Source of the DNA: Trichopria drosophilae | Taxonomy: Eukaryota > Arthropoda > Insecta > Hymenoptera > Diapriidae | Direction: 5' to 3' | DNA: 64,000 nucleotides | Assembly: GCA_030407085.1 (NCBI GenBank) | Contig: CM059582.1 | Location: forward strand, 137,227,001 to 137,291,000 | Shown: piece after piece, positions 30,733-40,397 of the stretch | Layout: each line of letters starts with the position of its first letter | Numbering within the stretch: the first letter of the stretch is position 1 | Position numbers and translations under genes: made by a program | Notes under the pieces: model-generated | The model's input: the letters and a program-made list of their open reading frames with translations, nothing else | Databases searched by the model: none | What the model was told of the DNA's origin: nothing

Positions 30733-31140
30733 TGAATTTCGTTCCATTCCCTGAACGAAACGAAACTCAAAAATGAATTTCGTTCCATTCCCTGAACGAA
30801 ACGAAACTCAAAAATGAATTTCGTTCCATTCCCTAAACGAAACGAAACTCAAAAATGAATTTCGTTCGGATCCTGGAACGAAATTAAATTTCCAGTCAAT
30901 TTTGTGCCGTTCCCGAAACGAAGCGAAACTACCAGCTGAATTTCGTTCCACTCCCGGAACGAAACGAAACTTCCAGCCAATTTCATTTCGCTCCTGGAAC
31001 GAAACGAAACTTTCAGCTGAATTTCGTTCCGCTTCCAGATCGAAACGAAACTTCCAGCCCATTTCGTTTCACTCTCGGATCGAAACGAAACTTCCAGGCG
31101 AATTTCGTTCCGCTCCCGGAACGGAACGAGAACGAAAATT
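30733..31140. repeat. Minisatellite with TTCGTTCC/GGAACGAA units
   Basis: There are roughly ten variable units of about 40 bp, the first ones 41 bp apart: GAATTTCGTTCCATTCCCTG followed by AACGAAACGAAACTC. Later units carry TTCCAGCCAATTT in place of CAAAAAT. Each unit is itself partly palindromic (TTCGTTCC ... GGAACGAA). It replaces the rest of the Gypsy RT, which breaks off at about 31150. Confidence 0.9.
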
Positions 31141-31149
31141 TCGTTCTGG

Positions 31150-31537
31150 GTCCCTGATTTCCTTGACTGTCTTCTTTCTTAGCGACAATCCAAATAGGCG
31201 TGCTATACGGTGATTGTGACGGTTGAATAATAGTGTTAGTTAGTAATTCTTCTACTTGTCGATTTATTTCTCCTCGTAAATTTCTTGGGAAACGATACAG
31301 ACGTTTATAGAAGAGTTCTTCGTTAGTAGTACGGATTTCATGTTGTGTTACGTGTGTAGATTGCAGTTGTTCTCCCGGGATGTAGAATCTGTCTGCACTT
31401 TCTTTTAATAACAGATCTACTTCTTCTCGTTCTTCAACATTCAAATGATCTAAACACAATAATTCCTTGATTTTTTCATATCTTGAATGTTCTTGAATGC
31501 TGTATAACTTAGAGGGGTGTATTTTCAATTTGGACAA
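31150..31537 (-). pseudogene. Gypsy Pol: N-terminus of reverse transcriptase
   Basis: The frame reads LLCLDHLNVEEREEVDLLLK, HVTQHEIRTTNEELFYKRLY, GEINRQVEELLTNTIIQPSQ and SPYSTPIWIVAKKED, the classical Gypsy RT start. It then runs out into minisatellite translation (FSFRSGSGTKF). The palm with the catalytic YVDD is absent. The upstream frame joins the protease segment with a shift around 31530. Confidence 0.85.
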
Positions 31538-32205
31538 TTTCCTGCGATGAGTGATACGTCTCTATTCAACCAATTCTGTTTGTGTTGGTTGAGATTCATG
31601 AACTTGTGTAATTCTACTTCGGTAGGTGAATATGGATATGGTTTGTCTGTTGTGTTAACTATCGGCACATAAGCTTTGCCATCGCGGTTTTCTGTTAACC
31701 CATTTTCCATGAATATTCCTTCAGGTAGTTTTATAAGTGGCATATATCCACATGTGATTTTAGTATTTTTGACGTGAACATATACAATTTGTGGGGAACG
31801 CGGAGATATAACAAAAACTGGAGGGTGTGAATAGAATAGACACTTATTTTCGCCAACTTCTAAAAGTTGTTCTTCCCAATTAATCTTCGCTTTATATTTT
31901 GATAAGAATGAAGTTCCTAATAGGCCATCTTGATATATGGGATAATCATCAGGTACTACATGAAAGTCGACGCAATTACCTAAAATTCATAGTGACTCTT
32001 CCCATGGTCGGTACCAATTGTGAAGATATTCCTAATAGTTGTAAAATATGGGCTTTGTCGATGTTTCTTTATCTATAAATCTTTGTTTAATTATACAAGG
32101 TTCAGCACCGGAATCTATAAGAAACAATGTAGGATCAGGACAATTTAATTGAACGGAAGGCAATTCGCGTTCTATAGTTAATTTGACTGATCGTATGGTT
32201 CCTCT
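31525..32205 (-). pseudogene. Gypsy aspartic protease and linker
   Basis: In the - strand frames I read DPTLFLIDSGAEPCIIKQRF with the catalytic DSG at about 32130, then NCVDFHVVPDDYPIYQDGLL, GTSFLSKYKAKINWEEQLLE (the usual LLG.. strand) and, from 31743, MPLIKLPEGIFMENGLTENR. It would process Gag-Pol. A stop or frame change near 31985-31990 breaks it. It lies directly downstream of gag. Confidence 0.75.
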
Positions 32206-32242
32206 TCTATGGCATATTGCACCGCTCGTATTGGATCACGAT

Positions 32243-33427
32243 TTAATGGTTGAAATTGAACTGCCTCCCGAAGTTTCCCGATTTTTGCTGTATAATATTG
32301 GAAGCTTGACGATTTCGTGTGAAACAGAATTCAACAGTATGACCTGCCTTTTTACAGACACTGCAAATTTCTCTTATCGACTCTTGCTGTTTGGGAATTT
32401 GGAAGCATCGGGCTGCAGTATTCCCGGTTCGATTGCAGTATTGACAGCGTGGGGCCTGTTGTTCTTTTATTCGCGGGCAATCTCTAGCGGTATGACCTCG
32501 CAGGGCACAATATTGACAGGGCATATTATTTCGACAATCTTGCAGAGTGTATCCTGTTTTACCGCATCCTTGACAATTCGGTTGGACTACCCGAACGGGA
32601 GCTCTGTACTGACAATCTCGTGCCACGTGTCCCGTTCTACGACAAAGATCGCATATTTGGGTTCCCGATCTGTTGCGACATTCCCTGGTTGTATGCCCAG
32701 ATTTGTTACAATATTGACACCTTTGTCCTTTAGGGCGACAATCTCGTGCGAGGTGTCCGGTTCGATCACATAATTGGCATCTTGAACGATTTTCCGTGTT
32801 TTCTCGTTTTTTACACGTTTTTGCCGTGTGTTGGGTACTATCACATAATTGGCATCGTTTGGGTTCTTTAGCTAATAAAGGCCACTCTAACATTGCGTGT
32901 ACGGTGCTTTTGCAAATATCGCAATTCGTAAGCTGAGAATTCTGTTTTATGATTAATCGTTTGCGATTCTCCAACTGAATTTCGAGTTTAATTGCTTCCG
33001 GTCCGGCTAAATTTAAACCTACTCGTTCCATCATTCGATTATTAATTTCGGGGTGTAATCCTAATACAAAAGCCTTATAACAGGCAACTTCAAGTTCTTT
33101 AATTTTCTCGTCTGACAATTCCGTATTTGACCCTTGTTTATACGCTTCCTTTAGACGGTATCCGATTGCTCGGGCACTGTTAAAGTAACTTGCGGCACCT
33201 TCAGAATCCCCTTGACATAACAGAGCTAATTCACCATACACTTCTAGTGTAGAAGTGTGGGAACCATGAATCCCTTTTAAAACAATTAACATCTGGGATA
33301 TAGTATCGGGGTCCCTGCCAAGCATAGTACGATATGCTTCACCTTTTAATCTGGCAAGAGTCAGTTTAGTAAGTGCGCGTTCTGCTGCGTCGGGAATCAT
33401 TTTTAAGGCGTTATTCCAAGCTGTCAC
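32243..33427 (-). CDS. Gag C-terminal part with eight CCHC-type zinc knuckles
   Basis: This open frame of 394 residues lacks its natural start because a MITE is inserted just upstream. Residues 1-165 are the capsid-like part (WNNALKMIPDAAERALTKLT, AYKAFVLGLHPEINNRMMER-like segment). Residues 192-368 hold eight C-x2-C-x4-H-x4-C units at about 192, 217, 237, 259, 285, 304, 328 and 355. Six are complete (for example CQLCDRTGHLARDC); unit 5 has Tyr and unit 7 Asn in place of His. Gypsy Gag proteins usually have one to three, so the array is expanded. The knuckles bind genomic RNA. The open frame spans all of this despite the broken element. Confidence 0.85.
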   Translation of the reverse strand: MTAWNNALKMIPDAAERALTKLTLARLKGEAYRTMLGRDPDTISQMLIVLKGIHGSHTSTLEVYGELALLCQGDSEGAASYFNSARAIGYRLKEAYKQGSNTELSDEKIKELEVACYKAFVLGLHPEINNRMMERVGLNLAGPEAIKLEIQLENRKRLIIKQNSQLTNCDICKSTVHAMLEWPLLAKEPKRCQLCDSTQHTAKTCKKRENTENRSRCQLCDRTGHLARDCRPKGQRCQYCNKSGHTTRECRNRSGTQICDLCRRTGHVARDCQYRAPVRVVQPNCQGCGKTGYTLQDCRNNMPCQYCALRGHTARDCPRIKEQQAPRCQYCNRTGNTAARCFQIPKQQESIREICSVCKKAGHTVEFCFTRNRQASNIIQQKSGNFGRQFNFNH

Positions 33428-33442
33428 GAATTCCGTATATGT

Positions 33443-33855
33443 CGACGGGCCCTAAGAAAACAAACGTATCTCAGACATTTCGTTCAAACTGGAGTATCTC
33501 ACAATTCCAAATCAAACTAACGTATCTCGGAATTACCGTTCAAACTAGCGTATCTCAGTCTTCCTAGCAAAACTCGGGTAACTCGGGCGAAATTCAAACA
33601 CACGTAACTCAATCATAAGCACTACTTAAATTGTGGTAAAAGAGATTGAAGTAATATCGAATTAAAATTTAATTAAGTAGTGCTTATGAGTTACGTGTTC
33701 TTGAATTTCGCCCGAGTTACCCGAGTTTTGCTAGGAATACTGAGATACGCTAGTTTGAACGGTAATTCCGAGATACGTTAGTTTGATTCGGAATTGTGAG
33801 ATACTCCAGTTTGAACGAAATGTATGAGATACGTTTGTTTTCCTAGGGCCCGTCG
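33443..33855. mobile_element. Foldback MITE with ATGT duplication, inside gag
   Basis: The 413-bp unit starts CGACGGGCCCTAAGAAAACA and ends with its inverse (TTTTCCTAGGGCCCGTCG). The arms are about 185 bp with a short centre (33631-33670). ATGT lies on both sides (33439-33442 and 33856-33859). Each arm has repeated GTATCTC/GTAACTC motifs about 28 bp apart. It separates the gag N-terminus (SGSRDGYT) from the rest (VTAWNNALKM). Confidence 0.9.
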
Positions 33856-33859
33856 ATGT

Positions 33860-34261
33860 ATATCCGTCCCTAGACCCGGAAAATATGGGTATTATATCAG
33901 TTGCATCGCGGACACTTAAATATTGATTACTCGCCATCTCGGAGGCGATCAATTCGTATTTAACAGTAGATGCCGAAAAAAAGGAAAACGAGGACTAGTT
34001 TAAATTTTCTAGGTCTTCACTGGAATTATTTAGTTGATTTCCGAATGGAGCTGGTTCTATAACAGATTCAAGAACGGAATCCAGGTTATGCTCGGTAAAC
34101 GCAGGTTTCGTAGGGGAATATAATAACGTTTTAGTTGCTTGAAATGGGATTATAGAGTTTAGATTCCGCTGATTCACAATAGGTAAACCCTCTACTAACG
34201 CGTTTTTTCTCTTCTTCGCTAAGAGTTTTGTATTTATTGCGAGTGAGTTTACCGTCTTCAC
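33860..34261 (-). pseudogene. Gag N-terminus of the Gypsy element
   Basis: The start at 34261 reads MKTVNSLAINTKLLAKKRKN and LPIVNQRNLNSIIPFQATKT, ending at a stop near 33995. It resumes as YELIASEMASNQYLSVRDAT and DIIPIFSGSRDGYT up to the MITE at 33855; this last phrase resembles the capsid-domain start of Gypsy Gag proteins. The stop between the two pieces, plus the MITE, break the gene. Confidence 0.7.
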
Positions 34262-34329
34262 TCATTTATTACGCTTAAAAGAAAAATGGCTATACTCGTA
34301 GTGGGCATACCGATTTCTCGAAAAAACGT

Positions 34330-34905
34330 AATTAGGCGGTTTCGCGTTTATTATTTTAAACGCGATAAAAAGAAGAAACTTTTTTTTTAAACACTTTGAA
34401 ACATTTTTTATTATTTTTCGCTCGTTTACACGACGACTTTGCTCTGTTTGGCGGCTTCGCTCTCTGTCGGCTTCGCATTTATTATTTTACGCGGTAAAAA
34501 AACAAGAAAACAAAAACTTTTTTAAACACTTTGAAACACGTTTTTATTATTTTTCGCTCGTTTTACACGGCGACTTCGCTTCTCTGGCGGCTTCGCGTTT
34601 ATTATTTTACGCGGTAAAAAACAAGAAAACAAAAACTATTTTAAACACTTTGAAACATTTTTTATTATTTTTTCGCTCGTTTTACACGGCGACTTCGCTC
34701 TAATTGGAGGCTTCGTTTCTCTGGCGGCTTCGCATTTATTATTTTACGCGGTAAAAAAAAAAGAAAACAAAAACTTTTTTAAACACTTTGAAACATTTTT
34801 TTATTATTTTTCGCTCGTTTTACACGGCGACTTCGCTCTATATGGCGGCTTCGCTTCTCTGGCTGCTTCGCGTTTATTATTTCACGCGGTAAAAATACTT
34901 CATTT
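34330..34905. repeat. Tandem repeat of 120-130-bp units in the Gypsy leader
   Basis: About 4.5 units contain TTTATTATTTTACGCGGTAA, AACTTTTTTAAACACTTTGAAA, TTATTATTTTTCGCTCGTTT and ACACGGCGACTTCGCT. The repeats lie between the primer site and gag, where a Gypsy leader would carry packaging and translation signals. Copies differ in A-run length and in the GGCGGCTTCGC module. Confidence 0.88.
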
Positions 34906-35385
34906 TAGACGATGAAAATTGATTTCTGCTCAACACTGTCAAAAAGAAAACTTTAGAAATTAATAGAGAGCATAGCGACTTTGCTTCGAAAAAAAACTTA
35001 TGGTCCGCATCGACTAAAACGGAATTCGGAAAGGAGCCCGCGGTACTCGAAACACGTAAACGATATCAAAATTTTTTTCACTTTTATTTTCACTGTTTTT
35101 TATTTATTTTAGGTTATTTGCGACTTTTCGTTTTTTTCTTTGTTAAAACACGAGTAATTTTTATTGGGTAATGTGGCTGAAAATAAAATAGTTTACATTT
35201 ATTAAGAAGATATTTCACTTTATTCCTCTGGTTTTTATATTTTACTATTTTTTTGTTTTTGGTTATAACTACACTATCACATTCTCGGATTTTCAAAACA
35301 CTTTTTGTTCACTTTATATTCGTTTTGCTGAAAGAAAAATTTCATTAGTACAATAAATATATTATTTCACAATCTCTCTATCCCG

Positions 35386-35403
35386 GTCCTACCGACTGCG
35401 CCA
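35386..35403 (-). promoter_or_regulatory. Primer-binding site, tRNA-Ser type
   Basis: On the - strand the sequence TGGCGCAGTCGGTAGGAC is the form found after the 5' LTR of insect Gypsy elements such as 297 and 17.6, which use tRNA-Ser. It follows ATAATTTT, the presumed LTR end. The tRNA assignment is from memory. Confidence 0.75.
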
Positions 35404-35739
35404 AAAATTATGTCCTCTGTTACATCCAGCGTTGAACACAACGGAATACAAATAATAAAAGAAAGAAGATTTAAAAATGATTATTCGTCCCTCTTACCTT
35501 GGGACGACCGGGATGGTGGAGAAATGGTGAAATAAATGTAAAATTATTATTATCATTATTATAATTTGTATTTTAGGTTGACATGAAAAAATAATGGAAG
35601 ATAGTATAACTTTCGGAAGGATACTAGGGAAAAATTGGTTTATGTTTCAATTAATTAACAAAAAAACGTGGTTTGATCTGATCAAACATTCGTTTCTAAA
35701 CCCAAAAAAAAAATAAGAAAAGAAGATTCCCTTGTTTCA

Positions 35740-35884
35740 ATACCACGAGGTTGGTACCTTGACGACGAAGCGTCCAACCTGAAGCCTTTGAATTAAGATG
35801 AATGAAATTAGTTCAAATAATTAATTCAATACCTCGAAGTTGGTACCTTAACAAGAAGCATCCAACCTCAAGCCTTTGAATTAA
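35740..35884. repeat. Direct repeat in the presumed LTR
   Basis: Two roughly 57-bp copies (35740-35798 and 35829-35884) share GAGGTTGGTACCTTGACG-type sequence, GCRTCCAACCTSAAGCCTTT and GAATTAA. They are 89 bp apart. They lie upstream of the primer site, in what would be the LTR, and could be duplicated enhancer sequence. Confidence 0.75.
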
Positions 35885-36098
35885 TTGTATTATTTTATGG
35901 AATAAAGAAAAGAGAAAAAAAAGGAATTATCCTGGAAGTTAAAAAATGTATAAAAATATATAAGTATATAAATGTGATCAAAATAAAATAAAGTCTTACA
36001 ATTTGCTTAAACGCCGGAAATAGTCTTAGAAATTTTTGTCAAATCCAGTTTCGACTCTTCAACTGTCGACTCTTTTACTCTTCAACTGTCGACTGTTT

Positions 36099-36350
36099 TT
36101 GAAAACCCCTATATACCAATATTAGACAAAACTACTTTTTCAACATTTGTGATCGGCCATATTGCATCCGCCATTTGAAATATTTAATATCAGACACCGG
36201 ATTCGTAATCAGCAACCTCGAAAACCCCTATCTATATACCATATATTAGACAAAACTATACTTTTTTAACATTTGTGATCGGCCATATTGCATCCGCCAT
36301 TTTGAATTTTTAAAATCTGACACCGGATTCGTAATTAGCAACCTCAAAAA
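36099..36350. repeat. Two-copy tandem repeat of about 128 bp
   Basis: Both copies contain ATTAGACAAAACTA, CATTTGTGATCGGCCATATT, GCATCCGCCATTT and ACACCGGATTCGTAAT, followed by CAGCAACCTCGAAAACCCCT or a variant. No coding role is seen. The following 36360-37000 region is AT-rich without recognisable genes. Confidence 0.85.
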
Positions 36351-37009
36351 GCCTTATACACTAAATTACAGGAAAATACCGCCTACGGAAAAATTCGTAG
36401 CTCAATAGTTAATTTTATTTTTTCATAAATTAATTTTTTGTTATATGACAAAGTGTTTTACCAGAGCTGGAACTTTGAGAATGAGTCACATATGTACCCA
36501 TTAATTTGTCAAAAAAATATGAAAATTTTAAAAGGTGGTGTTTTTTGAGATAATCAATTTTTTAAATTTTGAATAAAATGGACGCCATTGTGTTATTTAA
36601 AAATATTTTCAAATTGTTTTAGAGCCATTTTATGCAGCTGGGATATACACATTCACAGAACAAAGAAATATTAACACACCATTATTTTTCTCGGCGGGGC
36701 AAAAGTTTTTGTAAAAATAACAATCACTTTCTGCGGATTGTGTGTTTAACTTCCCCTACTTCTAGTATCGCAGGGAATAATTTTTTCGCGAAACGATAAA
36801 ATACGTGTCACTTCATTTTTACTATAGAATCTCATATTTCAATATTAGCGCGTTCTGGGAACATGACCCCGGCGGCTCTGCATGATTTGAAATGGAATCA
36901 GTCATGGGATAATGCTCTGGCTGTTGGCTACGGCGGCTTGTGTGATCAAACGCTGATCTACAAACAATTATAAATTTACACAAACCTCGAGAGTGTTCGC
37001 GGCTTTTCT

Positions 37010-37060
37010 ATGTCGCCGACTACGATATCGCCGACTACGATGTCGCCGACTATGATGGTG
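37010..37060. repeat. Short tandem repeat, 15-bp unit
   Basis: Three copies of TCGCCGACTACGATR occur in a row (ATGTCGCCGACTACGATATC, then GCCGACTACGATGTCGCC). It lies just before a MITE in otherwise non-coding DNA. Confidence 0.8.
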
Positions 37061-37107
37061 CCCGACATGTGTCTCTCGGCCACATGTTGCAAGAAGCTTA
37101 TCTTCTG

Positions 37108-37523
37108 CACGGGGAAAACAGATGTGTTAGATCAACAGCAATTTCCATTGGTCGAACAGATTTTTCTGTTAAATCAACTTGAGCGACCTCTGTAGTGTAA
37201 CACATGTTGTTTTAACCGTAATGTATACGTTGATTTGATGTTGGAAACTGCCCTTGAGCGCTGTATGTTGTCATAACTTCACCTATAGGTTAAATTAACA
37301 TACAGCAGTATGTTAAATTAACATAGTGCAGTCATGGCGCGTAGGTTAAAAATACCGATGGTATGTTGATTTAATAGAGGGACACTTGTTACCCCAATGC
37401 TAATGGCGTGTCGATCAAACATACCAATGGTATGTCGATTTAACAGAGGTTCACAAGTTGTCCCAATGCTAATGCCTTAATGCGGCTGCGTCATGTTGGA
37501 TCAAAATATCTGTTTTCCCCGTG
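37108..37523. mobile_element. MITE with 16-bp TIRs
   Basis: CACGGGGAAAACAGAT at 37108-37123 is perfectly inverted at 37508-37523. The 416-bp interior is non-coding and holds several half-palindromes such as GTTAAATTAACATA and a repeated module with TGGTATGTYGATTTAAYAGA (two copies near 37360 and 37430). The target duplication is unclear. Confidence 0.8.
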
Positions 37524-37671
37524 TGGTTGTCGAATGTTGGAAAATAGTATATTTCCTTTTTTTTTAATTTTATGAGTAACAGCTGTGCAAGCTAGAGAAA
37601 GATGAAACTCTGGGAAAACTAATTTTTGTTAGAACTAAAAACGTCCCACGTTACATATAAATTCAACTTAA

Positions 37672-38530
37672 ATCTGTCAATTCATATGGGCGATATTCAG
37701 GTCATGTCCTTATTTGGAATTTGACGAATTGGAAAATGACGTCAACAACATTTAGTTTCACAACGTAGTATACAATATTATTATACGAGTCGGTGTGATG
37801 GTCGTGCGGGCTAAGGCGTCAGTCTTAGTCCGCCCGAACTGAGCGTCGCGAAGGTCCCGAGTTCGAATCCCCGTCCGTAGAATTTTCTCTGCTTATGTCC
37901 AGTGTAGAATAACCGGGGAACTTTGCTGGGCGAAGGTACGAATTTGGGACCGCTGCCGACCCCCGTCGGCAGTTATCGGTACCGTCAGCGTCTTATCCGC
38001 GGTCGGTACGTCGTGGGTCTTATCTCGGATAAAGAGGGGATAAGCCCCGCGTCGTACTCGCTAAGGCACAGACCGCCGAATCTGCTGGTGGTACCGATAT
38101 TGGGGAGGGGGGACTGGCTCTGGGTGGGTGTTGTCTTGTCCTGTTCCGTCATGTATAATGTCTATGTGTTGTCCATCCTATACCTCTTCACCCGAGAGCC
38201 GACCCGCGAATAGGCATCTAAGTCATTAAAGCGGGGGAAAATTCCAAATCCTTTATCCTTTATCCTTAATATTATTATATGAAAGAACAGGATTCAAGTT
38301 ATTACAATGTTTTATACCAAATTTAATAGACAGTATTAAATAACACTTTTTAAAAAATTCTAATGCATAACAATGGAAAAAAATTGAAATTAATATACTC
38401 ATTTTAATTTTGATACACAGGAAATTAAAATATATTTGTTATTATTAAATCAAATTCAATATATAAAGGATGAATAATTTTTAATGTCTTTTTAACTTAC
38501 ATTTCTGAAAAAAAAAATCCTGATCTCCTT
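37672..38530. repeat. AT-rich repeat, copy 2, interrupted by SINE B
   Basis: 37672-37788 and 38268-38530 together are the inverted counterpart of 11103-11480. The two halves join without gap at the 15-bp duplication around SINE B. At its far end it abuts SINE A at 38530, just as copy 1 abuts the truncated SINE A at 11102. Confidence 0.88.
37789..38267 (+). mobile_element. SINE B: tRNA-derived SINE with 15-bp target duplication
   Basis: The 479-bp unit is flanked by AATATTATTATACGA (37774-37788) and AATATTATTATATGA (38268-38282). Its head has an A-box-like TGGTCGTGCGGGCTAAGGCG and a canonical B box GAGTTCGAATCCC, with spacing and a variable arm resembling tRNA-Ser or tRNA-Leu. The body is GC-rich and the tail is short tandem ATCCTTT. 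The head would supply the internal Pol III promoter. Confidence 0.92.
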
Positions 38531-38902
38531 TTTATATTTTTTTATTTTTATTTATTATTTAACGCGCGGAATCGCCATTTATCAGTTTTTTCATACATAT
38601 ATATTTAATTGTAATATTTGCGAGAGCTGCAGATCGACTTAAAAAGATGGTGCCATATTTCACGTTTGTGTATGGAATGTAGGAACTGCAGAAAACTGCA
38701 CCAAGTATGGAAGCGGTCATGAGTCGATTTCCGCCAGATAAACAATATTTTCGAAACGTAAACAAACAACGTGGCCGGTCTTACATTTCTCAACCGCGAA
38801 ATGCTGCTTGAGTACGAAATCGAAAAATTGTTTACCGACGGGGATCGAACTCACGACCTATGACTCGTAGTCCAGTGCTTTACCGCCTGAGCCACGAAGC
38901 CG
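38530..38902 (-). mobile_element. SINE family A, full-length copy
   Basis: On the - strand the head CGGCTTCGTGGCTCAGGCGG is followed by TAAAGCACTGGACTACGAGT and GGTCGTGAGTTCGATCCCCG (B box), then the body GGCGGAAATCGACTCATGAC and GGCGATTCCGCGCGTTAAA, ending in A/T-rich tail. It matches 62815-63182 over its length. The tRNA-like head gives an internal Pol III promoter. Confidence 0.9.
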
Positions 38903-39264
38903 AAATTTATTGTGAAAATAGATATTTCAGAGCTGACGATGCGTAGCAAAACTTTAATTATTATCACCGACAACAGTGGCCTATGTACTCACCGGGTTTG
39001 TTTACATTTTTCTCTATTATATAAAATTTTGCATTATAAGGCATAATGAAATTTTGCAACCTATTCTTCACTTCTTGAGGAATATTACATTTTTTGTACA
39101 CAATCTCTTTTCTTTTCTAATAACATGTACTAGAGGTAGATATACTTAGTAAATGTCCTCTCTTATCCTGAAGTAGTTTCTTACTAATTCAGATACTAGT
39201 CCGCTCATGTCTAGGTTTTACTGACTTTTTGGAAGGACATTTTACACTAACTATTAATCTTCAA
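38903..39264. other. Unassigned AT-rich spacer
   Basis: No gene or clear repeat is seen between SINE A and the mitochondrial-like insert. Confidence 0.4.
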
Positions 39265-39510
39265 AATTAAAATTATTTTTTAAAATAAGTTTTAAATATA
39301 AATTATATTAATTTTAAATTAGCAAATAGTTTATTAAATTATAAAACTTTGATAAATAAAATTGTTAATATAAATTATTTAAATAAATGATTTATATCTA
39401 CAAATCATAAAGATATTGGAATATTATATTTTATTTTTGGAATATGATCTGGAATATTAGGATTATCATTAAGAATTTTAATTCGATTAGAATTAAGAAT
39501 AACAAGTATA
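39265..39510 (+). pseudogene. cox1: NUMT: start of mitochondrial cox1 and upstream tRNA region
   Basis: Read with the invertebrate mitochondrial code (TGA as Trp, ATA as Met), 39388-39490 gives WFMSTNHKDIGILYFIFGMW, then SGMLGLSLRILIRLEL, the N-terminus of cytochrome oxidase subunit I. The preceding 120 bases are extremely AT-rich and have the look of the mitochondrial trnW-trnC-trnY cluster, though I could not fold individual tRNAs. The match stops at about 39505. The TGA codons would be stops in the nucleus, so this is a transferred fragment. Confidence 0.85.
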
Positions 39511-39735
39511 CACTATTAACATCTAACATTTTGTAATATTTTGCTTTGTTTTCGATACCGAAGCTTTAATTTAAAAAGAAGACATCTTTTGTTCAAACCA
39601 AATAAATAATTGGCTGCTTCGAAATGTTGCATATATTGAATAATAAAACCAAGCAAATGTAATAACATTTCCTCGACTTTTATTCAAAATTTATTCCCGA
39701 TAGAGGACATTTTTCATGGCAATTTTTCTTCGCAT

Positions 39736-40380
39736 ATGGGGCGTACCCTGCCCCGCGCTGGGTACGCCCTTGGAAGTGATCCTTTTTTTTCCTTCCGACA
39801 CGAGGTGTTCAATGACGAATCTACTTTTAATAGCATTAGACATATGACCGGACACAACAGCCATTATTGGTTTCCAGTAAATCTACACTGGATCCAACAA
39901 ATTGAAAATCAACACCGTTTATTTTTGGTATGGCAATATCAATGGGTTTCTAGTAGGCCCGTTTTTTTTAAGGCAACGTGAATGCTGGGCGTTACTTCCA
40001 TTTCATCGAAAATGAACTTCCAAAACTTCTCGAAATTGTTGATCTAATTACAAGAAATAGGATGTGGTTTCAACAAGATTGTTACTACGCAAGGATAGTG
40101 CTGAATTTTTTGAATAACCGTTTTCCTAATCGTTGGATAGGTAGGGCTGGTCAACCCAACTTACCAAGATCACCTAACTTAACTTCACTGGATTTTCACT
40201 TATGGAGATACCTCAAAGATGCAGTTTATAGAGACAGGCCAACTACTGCTGATGATTCGGATTGCCTGCGATAACATACCAGGTCATGTTTTGGTACAGA
40301 AAATAACACTCATTTTCAGCATAGACTCCAACTTTGCATCCAAGACAATAGAGAACCTTTGAGCATTTATTGCCTTGAAC
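39736..40380 (+). pseudogene. Third mariner-type transposase relic
   Basis: Only the catalytic half remains. VFNDESTFNSIRHMTGHNSH and YWFPVNLHW correspond to the first Asp region of the 21814 transposase. After a stop and shift, ELPKLLEIVDLITRNRMWFQ, QDCYYARIVLNFLNNRFPNR, WIGRAGQPNLPRSPNLTSLD and FHLWRYLKDAVYRDRPTTAD follow. The order DES, QD, SLD is conserved, but the SPD motif is SPN and His after Asp is lost. A further shift near 40270 precedes FSIDSNFASKTIENL-like debris. No N-terminus and no TIRs are visible. Confidence 0.85.
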
Positions 40381-40397
40381 ATGATTTATACACAATT

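Larger units (their letters stand above)
31141..36000 (-). mobile_element. Ty3/Gypsy retrotransposon, 5' part
   Basis: On the - strand: 5' LTR region (about 36000 to 35410), tRNA-Ser-type primer site (35403-35386), a leader with tandem repeats (34905-34330), gag (34261 to 32243, split by a MITE), protease (32205 to 31525) and the start of RT (31537 to 31150). The 3' half is replaced by a minisatellite. The upper LTR edge is not defined because no second LTR is present. Confidence 0.8.

Noticed and set aside
30902..31213. Repetitive 103-residue + strand protein (NFQPISFRSWNETK repeats)
   Set aside because: Translation of the minisatellite, in several frames on both strands; not a gene.
32183..32773. 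196-residue + strand ORF with hydrophobic stretches
   Set aside because: It is the antisense shadow of the Gag zinc-knuckle array on the - strand.
37795..37880. tRNA-Ser or tRNA-Leu gene
   Set aside because: It is bounded by a 15-bp target duplication together with 400 bp of body and a simple-repeat tail. It is a SINE promoter.
38840..38902. tRNA gene on the - strand (A and B boxes)
   Set aside because: The same head with the same non-tRNA body recurs at 62815, 10948 and 9897, so it is a SINE head, and the acceptor stem is not convincing.
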